A DNA stretch of 64,000 bases from Paenibacillus herberti. GTDB taxonomy: Bacteria; Bacillota; Bacilli; Paenibacillales; Paenibacillaceae. A program made the translations under genes and the position numbers. Below are positions 51,810 to 61,702 of the stretch, one piece after another. A model generated the notes under the pieces. That model was not told the DNA's origin and made no database searches. It saw only the letters and a program-made list of their open reading frames with translations. Location: NCBI RefSeq assembly GCF_002233675.1, contig NZ_NMUQ01000002.1:1-64000 (forward strand). Direction: 5' to 3'. The first letter of the stretch is position 1. Each line of letters begins with the position of its first letter.

Positions 51810-54800
51810 TTACGTGCGATAGCCGTCCTCTTCATGCAAAGCAGCGTATTTGTTAGTATGCAGAAAATACAGCCCCATCTCCTTCACCTTCAACCCGATG
51901 GAGCGTTCAAGCTCTTGCCTATAAGCTTCTACCTGAGGCCGATAGAAAACCGTGAACAATGCCTCATCTCCCGGCTCGAAAATATCCGTCTTGAAATCGA
52001 CAATGATCCAGCCGTCCCCTTCCTCGAACAGAAAGTCGATGACGCCTTTGAGATGCAGTGTCTCGGGAGGAGGGGAAGAGGCAAAGAATCTCGGCACTGA
52101 CGGAGCTTCAAGTGCGCTGCCAGCGAGGGAGGGCTGCTCCTCAGCGTTAGTAAGTACGGCAGCAGTGCGAGCGGCAGCGTCGTCTTCCATCTGCTCCGCG
52201 CTGCGCACAGTGCGCAGCGTAAGCTCATGCACGCGGCGGCGTGCCGCCAGCGCGCGCTGCCAGAGCGGATGCGCCAGCACTTGCTCCAGCATGAGCCGCA
52301 CATCAGGCAAAAACCGCGCTGCCATGCCCTCCTCTTCCGCAATCAGGCGGATGCGAGGCTCAAGCTGCGCCAGCGGCTGGCCCTGGCCAAGCAGCTCTAT
52401 GCAGCGATGCACCGTGCTGCCAAAAGCCATGCCGCGCCCCTCCGCAGGACGCGGCGGCTGCGCCTGATTGGACTTGGCCAGCTCCGTCACCGACGCGGTG
52501 CGATAGGTCGGCCGGGCAAGCCTAGTCAACAGTTGCTGCGCTGCGCGATCCTCAGCCGCCTGGTCATGCCAGGCGTTATACTGCTCCGGCGCTGCCGGTT
52601 CCAGCTCCGGGATGTGGAGCTCCCGGGCATCAACAAGACTGCTCTTCAGCGGGCTCCATGGATCGATGGCTGGTCGATCCGGGTAACGGCTGACGATGAG
52701 CAGTTGCTTCGGTCGGGTGACAGCGACGTAGAGGAGGCGCTCTTTTTCAGCGTTCAGGAACAGCCGCTCTCGCTCTGCCAGCTCCGTCCAACCCGGCGGA
52801 TGAGCGATCATCTCATCCTGATAGCCCACACGCCGCGTAATCGTGAAATATCCCTTAGCTTCTTCTCCGGAAACGCGATCCACATGTTCCGAGGCATCAT
52901 GGTCAAACTCGCCCGCCGGGCAAGCTAGCAGCACAACCGGTGCTTCCAGCCCTTTGGCCTTATGCAGGTTCATTACCTGCACCGCGCTGCGTCGCCCGGC
53001 GAAAAGCTCGCCGCACTCCGTGCCGTTCGCCGAAGACATAGCCGTCAGCCATCCGCTCAGCTCCGACCAGCTGCCGCAAACGAGCGGATCTTCTTGCAGC
53101 TGATGCAGCAGCTTAACGATCGTCCCTGCTCGCATCGAGCCGGATGTACGCACAGCGGCGAGCGGCAGCAAGCCAAGCTCCTCCATTATTCGCAGCAGCA
53201 CGCTAAGTGCTGGCGTGTTGCCCCGTACTTCGGACGCATAAGCGGCCAATCGCTCCAGCGCCACATACGTCGGCATCGCTATTTCCGACACTTCGGAGCG
53301 CTCCGGTAAATAGCGATATGTGAGCGGAAAGCCCTCCATTTTATAATGGTAGAGGGCATTGTCGCTGGCGCTGAACAGCATGCCCTTCAGCACAGCAAGC
53401 AGCGCGATCCGGTCATCCGGATCGTTCAAGCTTTGCGCGAGCAGCGCCAGCGCACCAAGCTCCTCAAACCTCGCAGCACTGCCGGAGGTGACCGACGGAA
53501 CGCCGTAAAGCTCAAGATTTTCCGCATAGAGTTGGATGAACTCGCGTCTTTTCAGCAGGATGAGAAAATCACCCGGCTCCGCGTTACGCAGCGTAAGTCC
53601 ACCTTGGCCTCGCTCTTGAATGAGCAAATTACCCTGGCATGCCCAAGCGATATACTTCGCCACTCGCTCAGCGTCTTCTTGCGCAATCGCCTCCTTGCCA
53701 CCCGGCAGCTTCGAGATCGTAATTGTATGAACGCCGTGCAGCGCCCGCTTGCGGTCGGATGGGTCGGGGGCTGTCGTTGCCATTTTCACAAAGGCTGCCT
53801 GCTGCTCCGTCTCCGTCCGCGGGAAGCGCGAGTTGAACTCATAGTTCACGAACTGCCCGATCGCCTGCACCGAGCGAAAATTAGAGCCAAGCTGCAGCAC
53901 TTCACCACAGACTGCGATCCGCGCCTTCACCCCGTTGTAGATGGAAATGTCGGCGCGGCGGAACCGATAGATGGACTGTTTCGGGTCACCGACGACAAAA
54001 AGCGAACCTGGCTTCGGCACAGCGCGCCTCCAATCGGACTCCTCCGGGTCCGCCCCCGTCAGCAGGAACATCAGCTCGGCCTGAATCGGGTCGGTATCCT
54101 GGAACTCATCAACGAACAGCCGGGTATACCGCTCCGAGAAAAAAGCACGCACCTCCGCATGCTCCCGCAGCAGCGCCGCTGCTCGCATGAGCAGATCCTG
54201 AAAATCCAGCAGCCCGCGCTCGCCGCGCAATCGCGCCGCATGTTCCACGGCTGGCAGCACGAAGCGCAGCGCCAGCGGATAAATATGCTCGCGCCAGCTG
54301 CTCATGAAAGGCTGCAGCACCGTGATCTGCCAATGCTGGAAGCGGTCGCGGAACTCTCTCGCCTTCTCTTTGTCCGTCCAGCGGACTTGCGTGACGTTAA
54401 GTTTCTTTTCAAAGCGTTTGGCCAGCTCCAGCACGCGCAGATCATCATGGAGCCCATGCAAGCGAATCAGATTGCGCCCATCGCGCACCAATTCTTGCAG
54501 CGCGTCCCAGCCCTTGTCCGATTTCTGTGAAGGGATGTATGGGGTGGCCTCCTCCAGCATCGGCGGAAGCGATAACCGGATGAGGTCAAAATCCGGTCGG
54601 GGCGTTAGAGTTGTCACAACCGTGACATCCCGATATTGGCATGCCCGCAGGTAAACCTGACGCAAGTCTTCGACATGGATGCCGAGCAGCTCCAGTTCGG
54701 CGAGACTCGGAGTGGAAGCCGATACGGGCTCGGCTGCGTCCTCCGCTTGCTGCTGGGCAACTGCGGCTACGGGCTCAGCTGCTTTCCTCGCTTGCTGTTC

Positions 54801-55316
54801 GGCAACTGCGGCTGCGGCTGCGGCAGTTATTGCCGTTGCCGCTGCGCGTTCCCCGCCGCCGCTGGTTGTACGCTGCAGCAGATAATCGTCCCATGCAGCA
54901 TGTAGAAATGCTTCCGCCTCATCGTCGTCAAGCTCGCGGAACTGCGGATCAAGCCCTGCCTCGATGGGGCGTTCGCGGAGCAGCTGTCCGCAAAACGAGT
55001 GGATCGTCGCAACCGTGCAGCGATCCGCCTCGCGCAGCGCTTGCTGCAAGCGGGCAAGCGGCTCACCGGGTTCAAGCGATGCGCTGCGGATGCGCCGCTC
55101 CAGCTCCAGGCGGAAGTGAGTTTTCAGCTCACCCGCCGCCTTGCGCGTGAACGTGATGGCGGCAATCTCGCTCGCCCGGGCTGATCCTGTTTCGATCAGC
55201 GCCAGCATCCGCCCGATGAGCGAGGTTGTTTTGCCGGAACCGGCGCCTGCCTCAATGAGGAAAGTTGTATCCAGATCGCGAACGATCCGCTCTCTTGCCA
55301 GCGCGTCGTCAAGCAT
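51810..55316 (-). CDS. addA: AddA-like UvrD helicase/nuclease subunit
   Basis: A 1168-residue double-strand-break resection helicase. Walker A EAGAGSGKTTSLIGR near the N-terminus, motif Ib AITFTRKAAGELK, motif II VDEFQDTDPIQ, motif III VGDPKQSIYRFRRAD, motif IV LGSNFRS, and motifs V/VI NLHKAKGLEAPVV and YVAVTRPKQ. The C-terminal nuclease domain has GVIDFLFEE and IIVDFKTD. With the overlapping gene upstream it forms an AddAB-like complex that processes breaks for RecA. An Ala/Gln-rich insert (about 155-205), containing two copies of an EQQARKAAEPVA-like unit, is unusual. ATG 55316; the start overlaps the AddB-like gene by eight bases. Confidence 0.85.
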   Translation of the reverse strand: MLDDALARERIVRDLDTTFLIEAGAGSGKTTSLIGRMLALIETGSARASEIAAITFTRKAAGELKTHFRLELERRIRSASLEPGEPLARLQQALREADRCTVATIHSFCGQLLRERPIEAGLDPQFRELDDDEAEAFLHAAWDDYLLQRTTSGGGERAAATAITAAAAAAVAEQQARKAAEPVAAVAQQQAEDAAEPVSASTPSLAELELLGIHVEDLRQVYLRACQYRDVTVVTTLTPRPDFDLIRLSLPPMLEEATPYIPSQKSDKGWDALQELVRDGRNLIRLHGLHDDLRVLELAKRFEKKLNVTQVRWTDKEKAREFRDRFQHWQITVLQPFMSSWREHIYPLALRFVLPAVEHAARLRGERGLLDFQDLLMRAAALLREHAEVRAFFSERYTRLFVDEFQDTDPIQAELMFLLTGADPEESDWRRAVPKPGSLFVVGDPKQSIYRFRRADISIYNGVKARIAVCGEVLQLGSNFRSVQAIGQFVNYEFNSRFPRTETEQQAAFVKMATTAPDPSDRKRALHGVHTITISKLPGGKEAIAQEDAERVAKYIAWACQGNLLIQERGQGGLTLRNAEPGDFLILLKRREFIQLYAENLELYGVPSVTSGSAARFEELGALALLAQSLNDPDDRIALLAVLKGMLFSASDNALYHYKMEGFPLTYRYLPERSEVSEIAMPTYVALERLAAYASEVRGNTPALSVLLRIMEELGLLPLAAVRTSGSMRAGTIVKLLHQLQEDPLVCGSWSELSGWLTAMSSANGTECGELFAGRRSAVQVMNLHKAKGLEAPVVLLACPAGEFDHDASEHVDRVSGEEAKGYFTITRRVGYQDEMIAHPPGWTELAERERLFLNAEKERLLYVAVTRPKQLLIVSRYPDRPAIDPWSPLKSSLVDARELHIPELEPAAPEQYNAWHDQAAEDRAAQQLLTRLARPTYRTASVTELAKSNQAQPPRPAEGRGMAFGSTVHRCIELLGQGQPLAQLEPRIRLIAEEEGMAARFLPDVRLMLEQVLAHPLWQRALAARRRVHELTLRTVRSAEQMEDDAAARTAAVLTNAEEQPSLAGSALEAPSVPRFFASSPPPETLHLKGVIDFLFEEGDGWIIVDFKTDIFEPGDEALFTVFYRPQVEAYRQELERSIGLKVKEMGLYFLHTNKYAALHEEDGYRT

Positions 55317-58300
55317 ACTTTTCCGCCTCCTTCAGAAATCGGATCATGGTCTCGTTCTCGGGATTCTGCCTTTTCTCTCGGGCCAGCTCCGCCTCGTTGC
55401 CGCACACGGTACGATAATCGCACCAGCCGCAAGCCCGCTCGTCGGCCGGGACCGCTGGGAAAGCTCCCCCTTCAATTGACGACAGTAAATAGCCGGTCAG
55501 CTCCGCCAGCTCTTCCCTGCGGTTTTGCAGACGGAGGATTTCCTCGCCTCGACCCCTCTCCGTCGGAAAATAATAGGCAGACTCCATGACCCGAGCCTCC
55601 GGATCGATGCCGCTGCGCCGCAGATGCTGCTCCACCGCTACAGCATAAAGCGCATGCTGCAGCTGCCTGCCATTTGCGAAATAGCCGTTCTCGTCGTACT
55701 TGCGTGGACTGCCCGTTTTATAGTCATAAATTTTGTAACGATGTGGCGCCAACTCGTCGATCCGGTCAATAAAACCTTTGACACGCATCGTCAGCCCGCT
55801 TGCCAGCACAACCTCCAACGGCTCCCCGTCCTGCCCAAGCTCCAGCTCGAAAAACTTCGGCCGCCCTTGACCTTCGCGCCTTCGCTCACATTGGTAGAAC
55901 ACGGCGGCATCACGCCGGATCGCTTCGCTCTCCTTTTGCAGGATGGAGGGGCTCGGCGACGGCACAAACGCCTCGTATTCCTTCAGCATCTCTTCCGTGA
56001 TGGTGCTCAGCAGAGCTTCATCATGCTGAAGCGGGCCGCTGCCCGCGCGATCCGCGAGCTCCACCAGGTACAGCTGATATAACCGATGCAGCAGATTACC
56101 GCGTTGCGCCGCATCAAGCCAGCGGGCTCGGTCGTATACGGTCACGTCCTTATCCCGGATTTTGAGCACCGTGGAGAAAAAGAATTTTTTCGGACAATCG
56201 GCGTAACGCTCTAACTGCGTCACGCTAAGATGCCCCTCCGCTGCGGTCCCGTAACGGACCGCGAAGCGTGTGCTGCTCAGCATGCCCTCGTACTCCGACA
56301 GCTGCGCGGAGGAAATGCACTGCGCCGCCTGCAACCGGGCGGAGGCGAACGGGTACGAGCGCGCCAGCGTAGTCATACCGCCGCGCAGCCGCCCGCCGGA
56401 GCCGGCGCTCAGTCGCTGCAGCCAGCGGTCGGAAGCGTCGAGCGGGAGACTTGAAGGCTTTGAAGTGCTTGGGGTGCCCGCTATAGTCCATTCATCCTCG
56501 CTAATACTCGGCTCAGCCTGTGAAAATCCCGAAGCCTGCCCCGCACTGCTGAGAACGCCTGCCTCTGCATCGGGAATGCTTGCCTCATACCCCGTAGGCT
56601 GGCCAAGCAGCCCCTCAAGCCCAGCCAAATCCAGCTCGGGCTGGTTGCTCCATATTCGAGCCACCTGCAGCAGCTCGTAAGCGGGCGCGGTTTCCTTTTG
56701 CTCTGCATGGTCGTAGCAGCAATAACTTAGGGTTAATCGGCCTTCGATCCGGACAAAGCGTAAAGCCCGCTCCCTTTGACGGCGCTCCGCCAGCTCGCTC
56801 GACAACGGGAGCCCGCCAATCCGGGCCCGTTCTGCGTCGAGCAAGACGGGGTCCTGCCGGATTGAGGCGGACCAGAAGCTGTCGCTCATGCCGAGCACGA
56901 ACACATGCGGCCGCCCCGTTTCTCCACCGTCCTGCAGCGTCGACACATGCAGCTTGCCGCTCTGCGGACCGCTGCTGCCAACACGGATGCCCTGCACCAT
57001 GTCGCTTACATAAAACAGCGCCTGAACCTCCGGCACAGCTGGCAGCTCCATTCCCTCCAACGAAGTTTGCCGCTGCTTCAACTCAGCAAGCACAGCGATG
57101 TCCTCCTCGCATGTCGGCGGCGCACATGCCGCCAAAAAAGCATTCAGCCCGCGCAGCACCGTCAGCGGCGTCCAACTCTCCAACCGTGGATCCGGCAGCG
57201 CAGCGAAGAGATCGCGGAATACCGCTGCAAGCACGCGGCGCGGTTCCGAGGGCTGGCCGCCAGCTTCCACCGCAGCGGACGCCTCTCCCGCCTCTGCCAG
57301 CAGCGCATATCTCTCGCGGCTCCAGCCGACGCCGCTTCCCTCCAGCGCGCGAATCAGCTCGCCGGAGAACAGCTCCTCCGACCAGGCCCGGAACGTAATG
57401 CTTCCGTGACGGAGAGCCTGCAGCAGGCTCTCCGTCTCGTAGCCGTTCCCGACCCAGTCGAGATACGCCCGCGCCGCCCGGCCAACACGGGCGTGCGACA
57501 CCGACCGCCCGGCCGAATACGTGGCCGGGATACCAAGCGCGGCGCATAGCGATTGCACCGCGCCTTCATACCCGCTGTCCGGCGGCACAATCATCTCCGC
57601 CCGATCCAGCGGTATCTCTGCGCCGATTAGCCGGCGCAGCGCCTCCCTCGCCTCCGCCAACTTGCCGGCGGCGCGGAACATCTCCAGCCCGTCGGCCCCG
57701 ATCCCGGCCGCCGTCGCTGGAAAAACCTCGCCCGAGCGCAGCACAATCACGCTGCCCCCGGCCACACATTCCAGCATCCGCCGTTCCACCGGCGTCAGGG
57801 CATGGAGCGACGGAACAATATACAGTTCCGTCGAACCCTGCCCCTCCAGCTCCGGCAGCAGCTCCAGCAAACGGGCAAAGTCACTCATTCCGCCTTCACG
57901 GAGCGCCTGCTCATAACGAACCAACAGCCCCTGAACGTATCGCCCCTTACGCGCGTCTACGAAGCTCTCCGGCTGCAGCTCGCTGGACGGGATACCTGCC
58001 ATACGCAGCTCCGTAATCGCCTCATGAAAAACGTGAACAATGCCCCGGGACAGCAGCTCCCGACTAACATAGGGTTCTGCTTCCTCCTCAGCCATCAGGA
58101 ACATCAGGCGTTGCACGATCCAGAAAGTCTCTCCGTTGCTCAGCAGACGGACGCCGCTTGTCGCCAGCGCTGGCCTAGCTAGCTTGGTGACTGCGGAGCG
58201 AAGCGTTTCCACCTCCATGCCGAGCATGGGACCGCATTCTGCCGCCGCTCGCGCCAGCCACTGCTCTCCCTGCTGAAAACGTTCCGCCAGAACTATTTTC

Positions 58301-58359
58301 CTCCGAAACGGGTCCCTGCGTGCCAGCTCAAAGAGCTGCCGGCTCCATCCATCGTCCAT
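55309..58359 (-). CDS. addB: AddB-like PD-(D/E)XK nuclease subunit
   Basis: A 1016-residue partner of AddA. The C-terminal nuclease has VKGFIDRID (metal-binding Asp) and IYDYKTGSPRKY (D...K motif). Cysteines for a 4Fe-4S cluster are present: Cys in LERYADCPKKFFF and CGWCDYRTVCG. The N-terminal domain lacks the Walker A that B. subtilis AddB has, so it is an inactivated-helicase variant and shorter than AddB (about 1160). The order addB-addA is as in B. subtilis. The start is supported by GGAGGCGAAG just upstream. The genes overlap by eight bases and are surely cotranscribed. Confidence 0.82.
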   Translation of the reverse strand: MDDGWSRQLFELARRDPFRRKIVLAERFQQGEQWLARAAAECGPMLGMEVETLRSAVTKLARPALATSGVRLLSNGETFWIVQRLMFLMAEEEAEPYVSRELLSRGIVHVFHEAITELRMAGIPSSELQPESFVDARKGRYVQGLLVRYEQALREGGMSDFARLLELLPELEGQGSTELYIVPSLHALTPVERRMLECVAGGSVIVLRSGEVFPATAAGIGADGLEMFRAAGKLAEAREALRRLIGAEIPLDRAEMIVPPDSGYEGAVQSLCAALGIPATYSAGRSVSHARVGRAARAYLDWVGNGYETESLLQALRHGSITFRAWSEELFSGELIRALEGSGVGWSRERYALLAEAGEASAAVEAGGQPSEPRRVLAAVFRDLFAALPDPRLESWTPLTVLRGLNAFLAACAPPTCEEDIAVLAELKQRQTSLEGMELPAVPEVQALFYVSDMVQGIRVGSSGPQSGKLHVSTLQDGGETGRPHVFVLGMSDSFWSASIRQDPVLLDAERARIGGLPLSSELAERRQRERALRFVRIEGRLTLSYCCYDHAEQKETAPAYELLQVARIWSNQPELDLAGLEGLLGQPTGYEASIPDAEAGVLSSAGQASGFSQAEPSISEDEWTIAGTPSTSKPSSLPLDASDRWLQRLSAGSGGRLRGGMTTLARSYPFASARLQAAQCISSAQLSEYEGMLSSTRFAVRYGTAAEGHLSVTQLERYADCPKKFFFSTVLKIRDKDVTVYDRARWLDAAQRGNLLHRLYQLYLVELADRAGSGPLQHDEALLSTITEEMLKEYEAFVPSPSPSILQKESEAIRRDAAVFYQCERRREGQGRPKFFELELGQDGEPLEVVLASGLTMRVKGFIDRIDELAPHRYKIYDYKTGSPRKYDENGYFANGRQLQHALYAVAVEQHLRRSGIDPEARVMESAYYFPTERGRGEEILRLQNRREELAELTGYLLSSIEGGAFPAVPADERACGWCDYRTVCGNEAELAREKRQNPENETMIRFLKEAEKYA

Positions 58360-58516
58360 GAGCTTCGCCTCCCTCTCTTCCCTAGCATTCGAGGGTTGCA
58401 GCCGCTTTCCTGCTCCCTATTCCCGTCTTCGCCATGACCTTATAAATAGCGAGAAAAGTCGAGCTTTTTCTACTCTGAGTACGTCCATACTCTCACCCTT
58501 CCCGCTCAGCCACAAA

Positions 58517-58545
58517 AGAAAAAGCTCGCAGCAAATGCTTGCGAG
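58517..58545 (-). terminator. terminator of the GrpB-family gene
   Basis: On the minus strand CTCGCAAGC pairs with GCTGCGAG around ATTT and is followed by CTTTTTCTTTT. It lies just after the stop at 58553. Confidence 0.7.
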
Positions 58546-58552
58546 CCTTATA

Positions 58553-59101
58553 CTAATTCAGTTCTAATACGCTTTTCACAAAATCGGTTTTTGCCTCTGT
58601 ATAAGCTTCCCTATCATCATTGGTTTTCGCTGCTAACTTCCTTTTTAACTCAGCGTATTGCTGAGCCAATCTTGGCTGTTCACGAAGTTTATTACGGAAT
58701 TTAATCTGCTTTTCCCAATGCTCCTCATCATCTTCTAACATTAGATGCAGATGACATTCTCTTTTATTATCTTTAACTTTAACGAAAAATCTTCTCCATT
58801 CTCTTCCATCCAGTTCTTTTGGAACATAGCTCCAATTCTCGGCTTCCAATCTTTCAATGATCTTTGCCAAATCACCGAATGAATTGATTTTTGCCATCAT
58901 ATCAATAATTGGTTTTGCAGGCAGATTAGGAATAGATGTACTTCCAATATGCTCTATTTCACTCACTCTGAATTCAGATAGAAGTTCTCTTAATTTTATA
59001 ATTTCGTACGTTCCTTTTTCTATCCAATTAGGATCATAAGCTTTAATTTCTATTTTTTCTGTGGCCCAGACTGGCCAGTTGCTCTCATCATGTTCTTTCA
59101 T
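58553..59101 (-). CDS. GrpB-family nucleotidyltransferase-fold protein
   Basis: A 182-residue protein of the GrpB (UPF0157) family with the nucleotidyltransferase-like fold: IEHIGSTSIPNLPAKPIIDM, where GSTS and the P-x-KPIID block form the catalytic-like site, then ECHLHLMLEDDEEHWEKQIKFRNKLR. Biochemical activity not established. ATG 59101 has GGAGG upstream; the open frame further up to 59248 belongs to the IS3 remnant region. Single gene with its own terminator. Confidence 0.82.
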   Translation of the reverse strand: MKEHDESNWPVWATEKIEIKAYDPNWIEKGTYEIIKLRELLSEFRVSEIEHIGSTSIPNLPAKPIIDMMAKINSFGDLAKIIERLEAENWSYVPKELDGREWRRFFVKVKDNKRECHLHLMLEDDEEHWEKQIKFRNKLREQPRLAQQYAELKRKLAAKTNDDREAYTEAKTDFVKSVLELN

Positions 59102-59201
59102 AAATTTCCTCCAAAAATTAATCGTCACTATAGTCAGAACTTCAGTTAGCCGATGAAAGCGGTTGAATTGAAGTCTAGTTTCATTTTTCTCGAAAATACG
59201 C

Positions 59202-59507
59202 TCAGACGGCCCGTTTGTACGAGGATACATCGGGATTTGTTTCGGCAATCCATTGCATGAACTCGACTGGGGATCGCTTGCCTAAGCTCTGGTGCATCTT
59301 GCGGTGGTTGTAGAAATCCATGAACGAATCCACGGCCTGAAACGCCTCTTCAAATGTACCAAAACGCTCCTTACTCAATAACCAGCGCTCCAGTGTGGCA
59401 TGGAACGATTCAATGTAGGCATTCATATTGGGCGTTTTCGGAGGGATTCGTTCATGCACAAAGGTAAGCTCCTCCGCCAGCTCTCTAAACGCCTTGCTCA
59501 CAGACAA
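59202..59507 (-). pseudogene. IS3-family transposase C-terminal fragment
   Basis: About 100 residues of the catalytic-core end: IPPKTPNMNAYIESFHATLE, GTFEEAFQAVDSFMDFYNHR and LGKRSPVEF, matching the C-terminal PNDNAxxESF...YN-x-RRxHxx-L-G-x-x-P-x-xF block of IS3 ORFB integrases. The upstream DDE residues are missing, and the frame ends at 59202. It lies immediately upstream of the GrpB gene and supplies part of its 5' flank. Confidence 0.75.
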
Positions 59508-59572
59508 TATATTCAGAGATTTGCAGGGCGCTTAACCAAACGTCTAACAAATCATAATTGGGTTAATTCGGC

Positions 59573-59612
59573 AAAAAAAGTTCCGACAGCCTACACTATC
59601 GGAACTTTTTTT
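59573..59612. terminator. bidirectional terminator
   Basis: AAAAAAAGTTCCGA pairs perfectly with TCGGAACTTTTTTT around GACAGCCTACACTA-type loop bases, T-rich on both sides. It separates the IS3 remnant from the membrane-protein gene. Confidence 0.75.
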
Positions 59613-59697
59613 AGGATTTTAGTGTCGCCTGACTTATTCTTCAACTAAGTTCCCGCCGAGCCAACATACTATATTCCTCGCTCGCCACGGCGCAGCG

Positions 59698-60153
59698 CTA
59701 CTCATTTCTCAACCAATACACACGCTTTACATAAAATACGATAACAAACACCGAAAAGACCATTAACCAAACGTAACCATTAAACCACATATCGTTCGTA
59801 TACTGGTTCAACCAGCCGAATCGGTATACTTTAGAGTCCGGATTATCTGTCCATCCTCCAAGGGCATGTATCCGATTACGAACAAAATTGTATTCTTGAA
59901 AACCTGCTATCAAAAAGACGAATAACGCAGTTAAAGGAATGAAACGGTTCATTCTCATTTTCTGAATCACCAGATAACAAAAAAATAAAGCCCCAACCAA
60001 AAATATAAAAAAGGGAGGGATAAAAAGCAAGCCTAAATTGCCGTTTCCTGATATTCTATACGGTTTGATTGTAAACAAGGACAACAGGCAGATAGCCGCC
60101 GAGGACAACAGAATAAAAATAATCAACCAAAGGAGTCGAGTTTTGTAGGTCAT
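59698..60153 (-). CDS. hypothetical membrane protein
   Basis: A 151-residue protein with about four TM helices (LLWLIIFILLSSAAICLLSL, LLFIPPFFIFLVGALFFCYL, IPLTALFVFLIAGF, VWLMVFSVFVIVFYV). No known domain. ATG 60153 has GGGAGG four bases upstream; a longer frame to 60207 overlaps the C39-like gene end, so 60153 is preferred. Probably cotranscribed with the broken C39-like gene just upstream. Confidence 0.6.
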   Translation of the reverse strand: MTYKTRLLWLIIFILLSSAAICLLSLFTIKPYRISGNGNLGLLFIPPFFIFLVGALFFCYLVIQKMRMNRFIPLTALFVFLIAGFQEYNFVRNRIHALGGWTDNPDSKVYRFGWLNQYTNDMWFNGYVWLMVFSVFVIVFYVKRVYWLRNE

Positions 60154-60191
60154 ACAGCCTCCCAGACGATCTAAAAGATCTGTTGAGTTGT

Positions 60192-61310
60192 TTACTCCCA
60201 ATTCCATATCGGATATCCCATATCCATATCTTGATCATTAACTGTCCAGCTTGCCCAATGTGTTCCTGTGTTATTCTGACCTCCATCAGGATCTTTGTAA
60301 CCAAAATAATCAATACCAGATACATTTTTGAATCCATTCCCTGCCACAAAATGGTGGTTAACTTCTACTCCATCTGCAACCCAAAAATCAAATCGTAATG
60401 CAACGGGACGATTTGCACTAATTCTTTCCTTGTATTTTGCCCATCCACCCAATGGATCTGTTGCTCGCATTGAGCCTACTCCCCATCCAGTTGGATCATA
60501 ATAGTGATTGATATGAAGAAAATATCCTTGACGCCAATTGGACATTGAAGTTCCAAAAGTGGAGGCGTTCAGCTCGAAATAAAGATGATCGATAAATTGG
60601 TCGTGACCTCCATAATCAGATGAACCTTTGACAGGTTGACCTTCAATTGCTTTCAAATAATTGGCAATCATTGCAGCTGTCGTTGGCCCGCAAGCAGAAC
60701 TAGGGTAGTCAACACCGGGTGTTCTTTGCCAGAGCCTTGGAACAGCAAGCTCTATATTTGTCGCTAATGATGTATTGAAACTACTCACATTTGTACTACT
60801 TTGCTTTAAAATAGTCCATTTATATCTTTATTTTTTTCAATTGGTTTAATCAAATTAAGTTTCTTGTTTTTCTGAATTATCATCTCATCAAGCTCTTCTT
60901 TATTAGTTGCAAAAACAAATTTCGAAGCTCCTAGGTAATATATTTTTTGAGAATCATTTAAGTGATCTGCAACAGTTTGATTTAAAGTCTCACCAAATTC
61001 TAAAACAGGCTCTCTTTCTAAAGAAGAAGCCATGATAATATAACCTAGGAGTTTTGAGTCGCTAATTACATTAAAAAGGTATCCTAAATGGTAATCTTCC
61101 ACATCGTATCGGTTTTATATTCTAAATCACCCTTATCCCAATTTGGGATTCCTGTTTGCTTTATAAACAGTATACCAAGTTCTTTTGCTTCTTGTGCAGT
61201 TACTCCAACTTCCATTGCAGTTACTCGATCTTGCTGAGCAATTGCAATGGAAGATGGAAAAATAAGAAACAGCAATGCGACACTCAAAAATGAATTTAAC
61301 AATCTTTCAT
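60192..61310 (-). pseudogene. secreted C39-like peptidase, multiply frameshifted
   Basis: Three frames form one ancestral gene. N-terminal piece: signal peptide (NSFLSVALLFLIFPSSIAIA), then the TAMEVGVTAQEAKELGI block; middle: GYLFNVISDSKLLGYIIMAS...LGASKFVFATNKEEL; C-terminal: Peptidase_C39_2-like domain with SACGPTTAAMIANYLK (Cys) and HHFVAGNGF (His). Shifts: one base after ATG 61310 (ATGAAA then GATTG), a deletion or shift near 61090, and the A7 run at 60839-60833. ATG 61310 has GGAGAGGTG upstream. The domain piece 60192-60788 could start at GTG 60788 but has no signal peptide. Most likely a decaying gene. Confidence 0.6.
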
Positions 61311-61540
61311 CTCGCCCCACCTCTCCTAATCAAAACAAATTTAAAATACCCCTTACATCTAAATAAATTAACATAAGATATGTAATTTGTTTGCCGAATT
61401 GTAGGGCCTATCCAAGAACAAGATGAATCATTTTCAGCTTGACCAACCACACAAAAAAACTGTAAAGTCTTGCCCCGAAATTTAACGGAAAATATCTCGC
61501 ATAAGGACAAAATTACGTCGATTAAACCGGATCTAATATT

Positions 61541-61566
61541 GAGGCTCCTGCTTATTCTGGAGCCTC
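61541..61566. terminator. hairpin terminator between convergent or silent regions
   Basis: GAGGCTCC pairs with GGAGCCTC around TGCTTATTCT, followed on the plus strand by TTTAATTA. Its gene is unclear, because both neighbouring genes are on the minus strand. The rest of 61311-61702 holds no gene. Confidence 0.5.
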
Positions 61567-61702
61567 TTTAATTATGGAGAACAGCGAACGAGGTGGAGCT
61601 TATTCCACTTCCGCCGGAGCTTGAATATAATCTAACCCACCGATGTTATTCTCTGTTATGCCAGGACTCCCGTTCCTACTCAATCTACTCGTTCAACCAA
61701 CC

